DNA of 64,000 bases from Sulfurospirillum sp036802865 (GCF_036802865.1 NZ_DAIRVK010000003.1:1-64000), one strand, 5' to 3'. Positions 26,850 to 37,034 are shown, counted from the first letter of the stretch. Translations and numbers: made by a program. Notes: generated by a model not told the origin, from the letters alone.

Positions 26850-28409
26850 GTGGGCTACATTACAACCCTTTTTGTTCGATTTGCCTATTTTTTAGATGCT
26901 TCACCCTCCTACCATCGTGCCAAAGAATTTTGCAGAACACTCTTAGAACATCAGCACTCAAGGCTTAAATTTTACTTCGATATTTTCATGGTTATTCTTG
27001 TTGTCATCAGTGTCTTATTTTTACTGTATGAAGTTAAAAATCCTGATGGGCACCCTTACTTAGATACTTTTGTGCAAATTTCTTTGATTATTTTTGTGAT
27101 TGAATACCTTTTACGATTTTGGATCTACTCCGATAGCCATAAAATTTTTTTAGAACGTTATGACTATGCGATCAATAATAATCTCCCATTTTCATTGGGA
27201 CGTACACTCCTTGCTATTGTCAAGAAAAAAATAGAATATGTTATATCTCCACTCGCTATTATCGATCTTTTAGCAATTTTACCAAGCTACCGACCACTTC
27301 GTTTCTTACGTATTTTCTTACTTTTTAGGATTTTTAAGCTTTTTCGTTATGCCAGAAGTATGAAAACATTTACGGCAATCATCACAGAGAAAAAATTCGA
27401 GCTCTTCACCTTAGCTATTTTTGCTAGTTTTGTTATTTTTACAGGAAGCTCTGCCATTTATATCTTTGAAACAAACCAAAATCCAAAGATCAATACTCTT
27501 TTTGATGCTGTTTATTGGGCTATCGTTACGATGGGAACGGTTGGTTATGGCGACATCGTACCTGTAACAACTGAGGGCATGGTCGTTTCCATGATTCTCA
27601 TCATTTTAGGCGTTGCAACCCTTTCATTCTTAACCTCTATCATCGTCTCTTCTTTTCAAAATAAACTGATCGAACTTAAAGAGAGTCGTCTCTTTGCAGA
27701 AGTAGATAAACTCGAAGATTTTATTGTCATTTGTGGCTATGGACGTGTCGGAGAAGTGGTTGCCAAGATGCTACATGAAGATGGTTATAAATTGGTTATC
27801 ATTGATAATGACGCACAAAAGATCAAGCTAGCACAACAGCGTGGACTCATTGGCATTGTTGCGGATGCCTCAAAAAGCCGTATTTTAGGCGAACTAGGTG
27901 TTGACAAACGCGCATCACAAATTATTTGTGCAACAAACAGCGATGAACTGAATGTTTTTATTACATTAACAGCGCGAAGTCTCAGTAAACAAATTATCAT
28001 CATTGCACGTGTCATTAAAAATACGCACAAAAAGAAATATTTTTTAGCAGGTGCAAACTATGCGTTTAGTGCTGATGAGACAATAGGACTTATGGGCGCT
28101 CAGTACATTACGCAACCTATCTCTTATGCCGCACTCGATGAAATGCTAACGGAGAATACCGGTGTCATTTTTGATATTCTCCCCATTCATGAACACTCTT
28201 GCTTTGTCAATCAAACCGTTTCAGCGCTTGACTTAAAAGAGAAGCGATTGCTTCTTTTTGGTATTTTACGCAAAGATGAGTTGTTGCCATTTCATTTCAA
28301 TCCAACGCCAAATTTTGAACTTAAAAGTTATGATATGCTCATTATCATGGGACGAAAACACCACATCAATGTACTGCGCAAAATTAACGACAAAGGAAGC
28401 TCTCGATGA
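26850..28409 (+). CDS. Voltage-gated-like potassium channel with RCK (TrkA-N) domain
   Basis: 519 residues. Six-helix ion channel with a charged helix around RPLRFLRIFLLFRIFKLFR and the K+ selectivity filter TMGTVGYGD before the last helix. A cytoplasmic RCK domain follows, with Rossmann motif VICGYGRVGEVVAK and a TrkA-C-like end. Predicted K+ conductance gated by nucleotides or ligands. Starts at GTG with AAAAGG upstream. Its end overlaps the next gene, another NAD-binding subunit, by ATGA. Confidence 0.9.
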   Translation: MGYITTLFVRFAYFLDASPSYHRAKEFCRTLLEHQHSRLKFYFDIFMVILVVISVLFLLYEVKNPDGHPYLDTFVQISLIIFVIEYLLRFWIYSDSHKIFLERYDYAINNNLPFSLGRTLLAIVKKKIEYVISPLAIIDLLAILPSYRPLRFLRIFLLFRIFKLFRYARSMKTFTAIITEKKFELFTLAIFASFVIFTGSSAIYIFETNQNPKINTLFDAVYWAIVTMGTVGYGDIVPVTTEGMVVSMILIILGVATLSFLTSIIVSSFQNKLIELKESRLFAEVDKLEDFIVICGYGRVGEVVAKMLHEDGYKLVIIDNDAQKIKLAQQRGLIGIVADASKSRILGELGVDKRASQIICATNSDELNVFITLTARSLSKQIIIIARVIKNTHKKKYFLAGANYAFSADETIGLMGAQYITQPISYAALDEMLTENTGVIFDILPIHEHSCFVNQTVSALDLKEKRLLLFGILRKDELLPFHFNPTPNFELKSYDMLIIMGRKHHINVLRKINDKGSSR

Positions 28410-29101
28410 GAGAAAGCAAAATTCTCCTTTTCGGCTTTAGCCGATCTGCCATTGAAATTGGAACAAGACTTCAAGCGCAAGGATTTGATTTTACCTGTAT
28501 TGATAATGATGCCAGTTTATTACCTAAAGCAAAGAAACTTGGATTTAATTTGATTATCACGGATTACAGCGATGATGAAACACTGATAGGTCTTGGTATT
28601 GGTGAAGATATTAAATTTGTCTTTACACTCTTTGACGAAGATGTACACAATGTTTTTTTAACCCTCTCCATAAGGGCACTTGATCCCAAAGTACAAATTG
28701 TCTCAACAACGCATACCAAAGATGCCATTCATAAGCTCGAAATTGCAGGAGCAAGTACTATTTTAGACCCGTATCAAATTTGCGGTAAAAGAATCTATAA
28801 GCTCATCACCCAACCAGAGATTATGCAGGTGATCGATGCAACAATTTTTGGCGAAGAAGATATTAATATGGAACAAATCACCATTACTGCGCACTCGCCA
28901 CTCAATGGCTTACTGTTAAATGAGTGTTACCCTACGGATCATTACAATATGCTTTTGATTGGATTGCACGATAAGGAGCTCAAAAAAGAGTTTATCTTTA
29001 TTACCGAAGGACACAACCATCAACTAGACTATGGCGACATTTTAGTTGTTATTGGGAAAAGTGCTGAGATTGACCGTTTTAAAATGGATTATAGTCTATA
29101 A
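28406..29101 (+). CDS. TrkA-N/RCK domain protein partnering the K+ channel
   Basis: 231 residues with no membrane helices. N-terminal Rossmann fold (LLFGFSRSAIEIGTRLQ, then CIDND) like TrkA/KTN domains, and a C-terminal TrkA-C-like region (GDILVVIGKSAEIDRF). Overlaps the channel gene by ATGA, so it probably forms mixed RCK rings with the channel's own domain. Convergent with the AEC transporter, overlapping it by six bases at the 3' ends. Confidence 0.85.
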   Translation: MRESKILLFGFSRSAIEIGTRLQAQGFDFTCIDNDASLLPKAKKLGFNLIITDYSDDETLIGLGIGEDIKFVFTLFDEDVHNVFLTLSIRALDPKVQIVSTTHTKDAIHKLEIAGASTILDPYQICGKRIYKLITQPEIMQVIDATIFGEEDINMEQITITAHSPLNGLLLNECYPTDHYNMLLIGLHDKELKKEFIFITEGHNHQLDYGDILVVIGKSAEIDRFKMDYSL

Positions 29102-30007
29102 AAGCGGAACGATTAAAAAAAGTGTTCCAACACACGCCAAGGTTTCAAGCGTTGTAATCGATGCCATCAATGAAACATCCCCTCCCAGTTCTCGTGCCAA
29201 TATATGCGATGAAGTTGCTGTTGGCATTGAAGCAAATATAATAGCAATGCTTAAACTCATTCCTGCAAGTCCAAATACATGCGACAACCCATAAGCAACC
29301 AGAGGAAATAAAACAAGTTTAGCAACTGTTGAGACAACCAACTCTTTTTTCGCATCTCGTAAGTATTTAAGTTCCAAGCCTACGCCTACAGATAAAAGCC
29401 CCATAGGAAGGGCTGCATGGCTTAGAATAGAGACACTTTTTAGAATAAATATAGGCATATCAATACCACTGTAGTTTATCAATCCACCAATAGCACATGC
29501 ACCAATCAAGGGATTTTTAATGATTGTTATAAAAAATGAACGTAAGGAAAATTTACCATCGCGCGTGTAAATCGCAAAAATAGCGATACATAAAATGTTA
29601 ATAAAAGGAATGGCAAACGCAATAACAATAGCAGCTAAAACCAAGCCTTTATCGCCATAAACAGCATTGACAAGGGCTAAGAGAACATAGGTATTAAAAC
29701 GAATACCCCCTTGAACGATGGACGTAAATGCCTTATTTTCAAAATGAAGAATCATGTTGAGTAAAATTAAAATCACTAAAATAATAAAAATACCACCAAG
29801 AGATGTCAGTACCAAATTGACCGTATAGGTCAAATCAATTTTAGCAACCGCTAACTCATAGACTAAAAGAGACGGCATCAAAACATAATACGTAAACTTG
29901 TCCATTTTTGGCCAGAAGTCAGTAGAGGGAAACTTAGCGTGTTTAAATGCATAACCTGCAAAGATAATCAAACAAATAGGCAAAAGTGCATTCAATACAT
30001 AATTCAT
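29096..30007 (-). CDS. AEC-family (auxin efflux carrier-like) transporter
   Basis: 303 residues, about ten hydrophobic helices, with the family's PMGLLSVGVGLELKYL and ASMPTATSSHILARELGGD near the C-terminal half. Bacterial AEC members move malonate, malate or other small acids; substrate not deducible. Two bases after the SUI1-like gene, so in the ybiT operon, though a functional link is not obvious. Confidence 0.85.
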   Translation of the reverse strand: MNYVLNALLPICLIIFAGYAFKHAKFPSTDFWPKMDKFTYYVLMPSLLVYELAVAKIDLTYTVNLVLTSLGGIFIILVILILLNMILHFENKAFTSIVQGGIRFNTYVLLALVNAVYGDKGLVLAAIVIAFAIPFINILCIAIFAIYTRDGKFSLRSFFITIIKNPLIGACAIGGLINYSGIDMPIFILKSVSILSHAALPMGLLSVGVGLELKYLRDAKKELVVSTVAKLVLFPLVAYGLSHVFGLAGMSLSIAIIFASMPTATSSHILARELGGDVSLMASITTLETLACVGTLFLIVPLL

Positions 30008-30009
30008 TC

Positions 30010-30348
30010 TTATCCCTTAAATCGAAATTCCTCAGCCATTAAAATCGTTTTGAGTTTTTCACGACATTCGCCTTGAAACTCCATCCACTCATCTTTACAA
30101 GTACCACCACTGCCTAGCTTCTTTTTCACCAAAGAGCAGAGTTTAGTCAATGCCTCTTTTTCAAGATAAAAAGGACCTACGATAGAAACCGGTTTGCCTT
30201 GGCGTTTTTCCATCTTTAAAACCAAAAAATGCTTGGAGGGAAGTTTTATTTCAGAAGGCTTGGAGGAAGATAGTTCTTCCTCTAACTGCCATCCCTTGCC
30301 ACCATCAAGAGCAGACCCAAGTATAAATGGGGCTTTATTAACGGCCAT
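30010..30348 (-). CDS. SUI1/eIF1-like (YciH) translation factor
   Basis: About 112 residues. The C-terminal SUI1 fold has LCSLVKKKLGSGGTCKDEWMEFQGECREKL, which I read as the KKLGxGGTxKDxxIExQG core of the YciH/eIF1 family; the N-terminus is charged and variable. The E. coli homologue affects start-site selection fidelity. The ATG at 30348 follows AGAGA and overlaps the 3' end of the ABC-F gene by eleven bases, so translation of the two is probably coupled. A longer in-frame start at 30387 lies inside ybiT and is less likely. Confidence 0.85.
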   Translation of the reverse strand: MAVNKAPFILGSALDGGKGWQLEEELSSSKPSEIKLPSKHFLVLKMEKRQGKPVSIVGPFYLEKEALTKLCSLVKKKLGSGGTCKDEWMEFQGECREKLKTILMAEEFRFKG

Positions 30349-31933
30349 ACGTCTCTCTAAAGGCTTCATAATCCCCTTTAAAATCAATCACAGTACCATC
30401 AGGGTGCAACTCAATAATACGGGTTGCAAACGCGTCAATAAGCTCTCTATCGTGTGTTACACAGATGACATTACCAGGGAATTTAAAGAGCCCTTCTCCA
30501 AGTGCAATAATCGCTTCAAGGTCAAGGTGGTTATCTGGCTCATCAAGCACCAAAAAGTTACCGCGTTGGAGCATCATCTTAGAAAGCATCATACGATGTT
30601 TTTCACCACCACTGAGTTGAGAAACACTTTTCTTTTGCTCTTCACCTGAGAAAAGCATACGACCTAAACACTTTCTAATTTCGTCCAAATCTTTTTTCTC
30701 ATCGTATTGCTGTAACCACTCAAAGAGTTGAGAATCACCCGTAATCATGTCGGTTGCATTTTGAGGAAAATAACTTGGAATGATCGTAGCACCCCATCTA
30801 ATGACACCTGTATCGGAAGCAAGCTGTTCCATGAGTATGTTACACAGCGTTGTTTTACCTACACCATTGTGTCCAATAAGAGCGATTTTTTCACCTTTTT
30901 CAATTTTAAAGCTGATGTTATGAAGCACTTTCTGATCACCATAACTTTTTTCAATACCTTCAACTTCTAAAACTTCATTACCGATATCGCGTCCCATGCG
31001 AAAGACAATACTTGGATCACGACGTGAAGAGGTTTGAATATCAGCAATATCAAGTTTCTCTAGCTTTTTTTGACGAGAAGTTGCTTGTTTTGCTTTGGAC
31101 GCATTCGCAGAAAAGCGACGCACAAAGGCTTCAAGTTCTTCTTTCTCTTTAAGCTTTTTATCTCTGTCCACTTCTTGTTGTTTCGCAATTAAGTTCGCAG
31201 CCATGTACCACTCATCGTAGTTACCTGTAAATTCACGAATTTTCTTAAAATCAACGTCCAAAATGTTTGTTACAACAGAGTTAAGAAAGTGTCTATCGTG
31301 CGAGATGACGACCATGGTTCCCTCATGGCGAATAAGCTGCTCTTCAAGCCAAGAGATCGCTTCAAGATCTAGGTTGTTGGTAGGCTCATCGAGGAAGAGA
31401 ACGTCTGGTTTAGGATAAAGAACTTGGGCTAATAGAATCTTAAATTTATCGCCACCGGTTAATTCACTCATTAAGGTCTCTTGTTCAGAGACAGCAAACC
31501 CAAGAGAAGCCAAAATTTTCTCAATATTAACTTCAACTTCATACGTCGGGTCTTCTTCCGCACAAATAATTTCAAGCTCTGCTAAACGGTCATTGACTTT
31601 CTCATCCGAAAAATCGCCCGTAACATACAACTCTTCTTTCTCTTTAATGGCATCATAAAGTCTTTTATTGCCGTACATTACAGCATCTTTAAGCGTAAAA
31701 TCTTCAAAAGCGTATTGATTTTGATTTAAAACACCGACACGCAAACCATTTTCAATCGAAATATTGCCGCTGGTTGCCTCAATTTGTTTTGACAAAATTT
31801 TCAAGAATGTTGTCTTACCCGCACCATTGGCACCGATAAGTCCGTAACGCTTACCTTTATCAAGTTTAAGATTGATATTTTCAAATAAAAGTTGATGCGC
31901 AAAACGCATCGTTAGATTGTTGACTTCGACCAT
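30338..31933 (-). CDS. ybiT: ABC-F family ATPase, YbiT-like
   Basis: 531 residues, YbiT-sized. Two ABC domains with Walker A GANGAGKTT and GHNGVGKTT, signatures LTGGDKFKI and LSGGEKHRM, Walker B/DEPTNNLDLE and DEPDNHLDLE, and a charged interdomain linker (KKLKEKEELEAFVRRFSANASKAKQA). No transmembrane part, as expected of ribosome-associated ABC-F proteins acting at the E site. First gene of an operon with the SUI1-like gene. A minus-strand TGGTATAAT lies 28 bases before its ATG. Confidence 0.94.
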   Translation of the reverse strand: MVEVNNLTMRFAHQLLFENINLKLDKGKRYGLIGANGAGKTTFLKILSKQIEATSGNISIENGLRVGVLNQNQYAFEDFTLKDAVMYGNKRLYDAIKEKEELYVTGDFSDEKVNDRLAELEIICAEEDPTYEVEVNIEKILASLGFAVSEQETLMSELTGGDKFKILLAQVLYPKPDVLFLDEPTNNLDLEAISWLEEQLIRHEGTMVVISHDRHFLNSVVTNILDVDFKKIREFTGNYDEWYMAANLIAKQQEVDRDKKLKEKEELEAFVRRFSANASKAKQATSRQKKLEKLDIADIQTSSRRDPSIVFRMGRDIGNEVLEVEGIEKSYGDQKVLHNISFKIEKGEKIALIGHNGVGKTTLCNILMEQLASDTGVIRWGATIIPSYFPQNATDMITGDSQLFEWLQQYDEKKDLDEIRKCLGRMLFSGEEQKKSVSQLSGGEKHRMMLSKMMLQRGNFLVLDEPDNHLDLEAIIALGEGLFKFPGNVICVTHDRELIDAFATRIIELHPDGTVIDFKGDYEAFRETYGR

Positions 31934-31960
31934 TATGTTCTCTTTCCATGTTTTTCGCGA

Positions 31961-31969
31961 ATTATACCA
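31961..31969 (-). promoter_or_regulatory. Extended -10 promoter for ybiT
   Basis: Reads TGGTATAAT on the minus strand, a consensus extended -10, 28 bases before the ybiT start. No clear -35, as is common in this phylum. Confidence 0.6.
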
Positions 31970-32052
31970 TTATGTATCTTGTTTCAAAATTTACCCTCAA
32001 CGCTATGGCATCTCACCTTGTAAAGGAAACTTGCTATTTTTTGTTCAAAAAA

Positions 32053-32061
32053 TGTTACAAT
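32053..32061 (+). promoter_or_regulatory. Possible extended -10 for the GGDEF-EAL gene
   Basis: TGTTACAAT, one mismatch from a TGnTATAAT extended -10, 35 bases before the GTG start. Confidence 0.45.
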
Positions 32062-32095
32062 TGAAGCGCACAGAACATTTCTCAAAGGATATGGA

Positions 32096-34387
32096 GTGAC
32101 AATCTTAAAGAAAAACATTTGGCTTATTTTCTATGTTTTATCTTTATGTGCTACCGTTTTGTTTCTTACTGCTTCGTATCTCAAGTGGCAAAGTACCTAT
32201 CTCAAATACCAAACATCTCAAGAGAACATTGTTGAATTGATGGCGAATGCTACCCACTCTTTATTTGATACACAAGAGAGATTAATGGACATATTAGGCG
32301 TTGGCATTCTTGAGGATAATCACTATCTGAACAATCCACAAAACATTGAAAAACATTCCCATACCTTAATGCAAAATCCTGATGTCATAGCCTTTGGGGT
32401 GACAACTCCCAAAGGTGATTTTATCTATGGAAGTTCCCATAAAGATCCAACAAAAATACCAAGCCTTATGAAACAGCCCGAAAGCCATGACTCTTTTATG
32501 GAAGCCCTTTCCAATCAAGGAATGGTATTTGGACGTACTTATTTTTCACAGCCCCTTCAAAAGTGGGCAATGCCTATTCGTAAGACCATACGCAATGAAC
32601 AAGGCGAACCTCTTTTTGTCATAACAACATTGTTAAAACTCACCAGCACTTTCGATATCCTGATGAATACGATCCATCACCGTCACAATCTGGTTGTCTC
32701 TGTCATTCGCGATACCGACTTATACCAACAATACAATTCGCAAGGTAAAGATCATTATGAAACAACCTATCAAAAGCCCTTTCCCAAAGAGATCTTTGAA
32801 CGCGTTTACACGATTATTTTTGACAGGTACGCACTGACACCACAAGAGTTGAAACGCGATGAACCTTTGGTCTCTTTTGTCTATCAACACAACGATGGCG
32901 TACGTTACCTAGCGTCTCTTAAGTACAATAAAACGTATAAACTTTGGATTATTGTCCATACGTATCTTGATACTGTCATTCAAGATTTTCTACAAACCCT
33001 GATGATCTATTTTGCTGCTTTTATTGGATCAGGAGGACTTTTTTTCTTTCTTTTCCGTTTAATTGCCACAGCAGAAGAAAAACGTCGCAATGATCTCATC
33101 GTCCAAGCAACCCACGATCAGCTGACAGGACTGCCAAATCGTAGTTATTTGCATCAAAATATTTTCAACTGGGCTTATAAAAATGCCCCTTCTTTTAGCC
33201 TTTTTTATATTGATATGGACCATTTTAAAAATATTAACGATAGTTTTGGTCATCAATTTGGTGATTATGTTTTAAAAGAAATTACCCAAAGATTGCACGT
33301 CATGTCACCACCTGATTCACTTATTATTCGCTATGGAGGTGATGAGTTTGTTATCATTACACGCTTTTGTGAACGTAAAGAACTCCTCTCCTTTGCCTCA
33401 CGACTGATCGATGCACTCTCTCGTCCTTATAATGTTCAAGAGTTGCACTTTAATATTGGTGCTAGTATTGGCATTGCGCTTTATCCTGAACATGGAGAAA
33501 GCCTAGATATGTTGCTTCGCGCTTCCGATATTGCTCTTTATGAGTCCAAAAAAATAAAAAATAGCGCATCTATCTTTGTCAATACGATGCAAGAAGGATT
33601 TCTAAAAAATGTCAAAATAGAACAAGAGCTTCGCAAAGCCATCAATCAACATGAACTCTCAATGGCGTATCAGCCCCAAATTGACAATCATGGCTGTATG
33701 TATGGTGTTGAAGCATTGGTAAGATGGAACAGCTCTACCTTAGGCTATGTTCCGCCCAACCACTTCATTCCTTTAGCGGAAGCTTCTGGGCTGATGCCTA
33801 AAATTGGGCGTTTCATCATTGAAACCACATGTAAAGAGATGAAAGAACTTCATACAAAGCTCAATCACGCTTTTCAAATTTCTATTAATATCTCTGTTCG
33901 TCAATTTATGGACCCTGGTTTTTTGGAGCATCTGCTTGAAAATCTTGAAAAAACACAAATGCACCGTCTTGCGATAACACTTGAAGTCACAGAAAACCTT
34001 TTTATTGAAGATATACACTACATTTTACCGCTCTTGCAACAGATTAGAGAGATGGGCATCCAAATTTCAATGGATGATTTTGGAACAGGCTATTCTTCGT
34101 TAAGTATGCTCCGTAAACTTCCTATTGATGAGCTCAAAATTGATAAAAGTTTTGTTGACGAAATTTTTGAAGATGAAGCTTCTGCGAAAATGGTACAAAA
34201 TATTATTGCGATTGGTAAAAATTTTGGTATGCATATTTTGGCAGAAGGTGTTGAAACCAAAGAGCAAAAAGAGATATTAACAACCTTTGGATGCGATCGT
34301 TTTCAGGGCTATTACTTCGCCAAACCACTCGCAAAAGAAGAACTTTTTGCTTTTCTAAAGAAACAAACATTTACATGTAAAATGTAG
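32096..34387 (+). CDS. Membrane GGDEF-EAL dual-domain c-di-GMP protein
   Basis: 763 residues: N-terminal membrane helix (about 8-28), periplasmic sensor region of roughly 270 residues with Cache-like features, second helix (about 300-325), GGDEF domain with intact GGDEF at 414-418, and EAL domain with the EAL signature at 539-541 and DDFGTGYSSLSMLRKLPIDELKID. Both catalytic signatures look intact, so synthesis, hydrolysis or both are possible. The start is a GTG with AAAGGA upstream. The gene ends inside a TTACATGTAA palindrome. Confidence 0.9.
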   Translation: MTILKKNIWLIFYVLSLCATVLFLTASYLKWQSTYLKYQTSQENIVELMANATHSLFDTQERLMDILGVGILEDNHYLNNPQNIEKHSHTLMQNPDVIAFGVTTPKGDFIYGSSHKDPTKIPSLMKQPESHDSFMEALSNQGMVFGRTYFSQPLQKWAMPIRKTIRNEQGEPLFVITTLLKLTSTFDILMNTIHHRHNLVVSVIRDTDLYQQYNSQGKDHYETTYQKPFPKEIFERVYTIIFDRYALTPQELKRDEPLVSFVYQHNDGVRYLASLKYNKTYKLWIIVHTYLDTVIQDFLQTLMIYFAAFIGSGGLFFFLFRLIATAEEKRRNDLIVQATHDQLTGLPNRSYLHQNIFNWAYKNAPSFSLFYIDMDHFKNINDSFGHQFGDYVLKEITQRLHVMSPPDSLIIRYGGDEFVIITRFCERKELLSFASRLIDALSRPYNVQELHFNIGASIGIALYPEHGESLDMLLRASDIALYESKKIKNSASIFVNTMQEGFLKNVKIEQELRKAINQHELSMAYQPQIDNHGCMYGVEALVRWNSSTLGYVPPNHFIPLAEASGLMPKIGRFIIETTCKEMKELHTKLNHAFQISINISVRQFMDPGFLEHLLENLEKTQMHRLAITLEVTENLFIEDIHYILPLLQQIREMGIQISMDDFGTGYSSLSMLRKLPIDELKIDKSFVDEIFEDEASAKMVQNIIAIGKNFGMHILAEGVETKEQKEILTTFGCDRFQGYYFAKPLAKEELFAFLKKQTFTCKM
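34371..34380. repeat. TTACATGTAA palindrome (copy 4 of 6)
   Basis: Perfect palindrome in the last codons of the GGDEF-EAL gene, part of a longer near-palindrome ACATTTACATGTAAAATGT. Confidence 0.6.
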
Positions 34388-34499
34388 TGCTTCATTTTTT
34401 TAAACAAAGTTGTTGTAAAATCGTTAAACTTTTTAGCTGAGTATTTGGATTGCAAAAGCAGCTTTAAAGAAGTTTATCAATTTTTTTCGGAGCATACGG

Positions 34500-37034
34500 T
34501 TGAAATACTTCAAATATATTCTACTTTCCCTCGTTATTACCTCCCTTGTACAAATATTTATATGGACAAGATCAGGTGATCAAATCGTCTTATCACCACA
34601 AATTGGTGAAAAACTAGAGTCTCTCTCTTATACGCCATTTAAAGGCTTTGAAAAAGCTCAAAAAAGCGATCAAGAGATTGCTGAAGACATGAAAACCGTT
34701 GAACTTATTGCACGAAAAGTCAGAACTTATGCTATTTCTGATGCAAAACATGTTTTGGAAAATGTCAAAGATACAAAGCTCAAAGTCGATGTAGGTCTTT
34801 GGCTCTCAACGGATAAGAATGCGAATGAACTCGAAATCGAAACACTCTTTGAACTTCTAAAACTCTACTCTCCTCGAATTTCTTCAATTATCGTAGGAAA
34901 CGAGGTCCTTCTACGTGCTGATATGACGCCTGATGAGTTGTTTGAGTATATTGATCGTGTTTCAAAACGTACACGTATCCCCGTAACAACAGCAGAAGTT
35001 CAACACGTTTGGCTAACCAATACAGAACTAGCACGCCATGTTGATTTTATTTGTGTGCATATCTTGCCTTATTGGGAGAAAGTGCCTATTGAGCGAACCC
35101 TTGCATTTGCTAAAGAGAAGTATGATGCTATTGCTGCAATGTATCCTAAAAAACCGATTACCATCGGCGAGTTTGGCTGGCCAAGTAGCGGTTATAACAA
35201 CGAAAAAGCTGAGGCAACACTGACCAATCAAATTGCCGCTATTACAGGCTTTTTGGAGATGGCAAAAGATCAAAAATGGACGTATAACATTGTTGAAGCC
35301 TTTGATCAACCGTGGAAAGGTGTTCACGAGGGAAGCGTTGGACCATACTGGGGACTTTTTGACATCAACAAACAACCAAAATTTCACTTTATCAAACAAA
35401 CGATTATTAACCCACTTTGGCGCTACCAAATGGCAGCATCTGTCTTTTTTGGCGTTCTGCTTACCTTCTTTGGTCTGAGAAACCAACGTGTGAACTTTGC
35501 CCATGCGTTAACGTTTGCAGCAGCAGCCCAAGCAATGGGCTTTGGTATTGCTATGGCAGCTACATATCCATTTATTTACTACATGAACTTTGGTATGTGG
35601 GTTATGTGGATTATGGGTATTATCTTGATGATTCCTTTAGTCATCATCACACTTGCTAAGATTAACGAACTCTTTAAATGTACTCTAGGTATTGCTCCTG
35701 AGCGCTTAGCGCCACTTAATCTCAAGTCTGATCATGTACCATTTGTCTCTATTCATGTGCCTGCATACAAAGAACAACCGCATGTTCTCATTGAAACACT
35801 CGACTCATTAGCAAAATTAAAATACACCAATTACGAAGTATTGGTTGTCATCAACAACACAAGTGAAGAGTTTTATTGGAAACCAATTGAAGAGCATTGT
35901 CAAAAATTAGGCGAAAAATTTGTCTTTTTAAACATTGTGTGTAAAGGTTTTAAAGCGGGAGCTTTAAATGAAGCGCTGAAATACACCAATGAGAAAGCAG
36001 AAATCCTAGCCGTCATAGATGCCGATTATGTGGTCGGTGAAAACTGGCTTGTCGATCTCGTCCCTCTGTTTGATGACCCTAAAGTTGCGTTGGTTCAAGC
36101 ACCTCAAGACCACCGCGATGGTAAAGACTCACTCATCAAACAAGCGATGAATGCCGAATATGCGGGCTTCTTTGACATTGGTATGGTTGAGCGAAACGAA
36201 GAAAATGCCATCGTTGCGCATGGAACCATGTTGATGGCTAGGCTGTCAGCGATGCATGAAGTAGGAGACTGGACAACCTATACCATCGTAGAAGATTCTG
36301 AACTTGGACTTCGTCTTTTTGAAGCTGGTTATACAGCACACTATACCAACAGACGTTATGGTTGGGGACTATTACCAGACACTGTCGAAGCGTTTCGTAC
36401 ACAACGCCATAGGTGGGCGTATGGTGCGATTCAGATTTTGAAAAAGCACTGGCGTCATTTTATGCCATCATCCAAGACATTAACACCGTACCAAAAATAC
36501 CACTTTGTCGCAGGTTGGTTCTTCTGGCTTTCTGATGCCTTTGGTGCATTGACTGCCTTCTTAAATATTTTCTGGGTACCATTTATCATCTTTGTGGGCG
36601 TTACCATTCCAACGTTACCATTAACGCTCCCTATTTTAGTGGCATTCTTGGTCAATATTTTACACGCATTTATTTTGTACCATACGCGTGTTAAAATGGG
36701 TATTAAAGAAACTATCCTAAGCGCTATTGCTTCAATGAGTCTTCAACTGGTTATCTTTAAAGCCGTATACGATGGTTTTGTCAAAGATGGTCTTCCTTTT
36801 AAACGTACTGAAAAAGGTGGCAATACCAAAAAAGTGAACAAGAGTCCTATTCGTCACGAGATGATTTTAGCAACCTTGCTTACCATCTCTTTCTTTGCAC
36901 TCTACTTTACAAACTATACACGTATTACAGAAATTTACGTTTTTGCCTTCACACTTTTAATCCAAAGTATTCCTTATTACTCTGCGATTATCCTTCGTAT
37001 CATCGAACTTCAATCTCTTAAACCAAATAAGTAG
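34500..37034 (+). CDS. GH17-GT2 membrane glycosyltransferase (NdvB-like beta-glucan synthase candidate)
   Basis: 844 residues. Signal-anchor helix, then a periplasmic GH17-like domain (about 60-300) with both expected glutamates: Glu135 in IVGNEVLL and Glu224 in TIGEFGWPSSG. Membrane helices (about 310-395) lead to a cytoplasmic GT2 domain (about 410-650) with VIDADYV, EDSELGLRL and the processive-synthase QRHRW (Q-x-x-R-W), then more helices to the end. This layout is that of NdvB-type enzymes, which make beta-1,3-linked or cyclic glucans in Pseudomonas and rhizobia. The start is TTG with CGGAG upstream. Product not provable from sequence. Confidence 0.87.
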   Translation: MKYFKYILLSLVITSLVQIFIWTRSGDQIVLSPQIGEKLESLSYTPFKGFEKAQKSDQEIAEDMKTVELIARKVRTYAISDAKHVLENVKDTKLKVDVGLWLSTDKNANELEIETLFELLKLYSPRISSIIVGNEVLLRADMTPDELFEYIDRVSKRTRIPVTTAEVQHVWLTNTELARHVDFICVHILPYWEKVPIERTLAFAKEKYDAIAAMYPKKPITIGEFGWPSSGYNNEKAEATLTNQIAAITGFLEMAKDQKWTYNIVEAFDQPWKGVHEGSVGPYWGLFDINKQPKFHFIKQTIINPLWRYQMAASVFFGVLLTFFGLRNQRVNFAHALTFAAAAQAMGFGIAMAATYPFIYYMNFGMWVMWIMGIILMIPLVIITLAKINELFKCTLGIAPERLAPLNLKSDHVPFVSIHVPAYKEQPHVLIETLDSLAKLKYTNYEVLVVINNTSEEFYWKPIEEHCQKLGEKFVFLNIVCKGFKAGALNEALKYTNEKAEILAVIDADYVVGENWLVDLVPLFDDPKVALVQAPQDHRDGKDSLIKQAMNAEYAGFFDIGMVERNEENAIVAHGTMLMARLSAMHEVGDWTTYTIVEDSELGLRLFEAGYTAHYTNRRYGWGLLPDTVEAFRTQRHRWAYGAIQILKKHWRHFMPSSKTLTPYQKYHFVAGWFFWLSDAFGALTAFLNIFWVPFIIFVGVTIPTLPLTLPILVAFLVNILHAFILYHTRVKMGIKETILSAIASMSLQLVIFKAVYDGFVKDGLPFKRTEKGGNTKKVNKSPIRHEMILATLLTISFFALYFTNYTRITEIYVFAFTLLIQSIPYYSAIILRIIELQSLKPNK

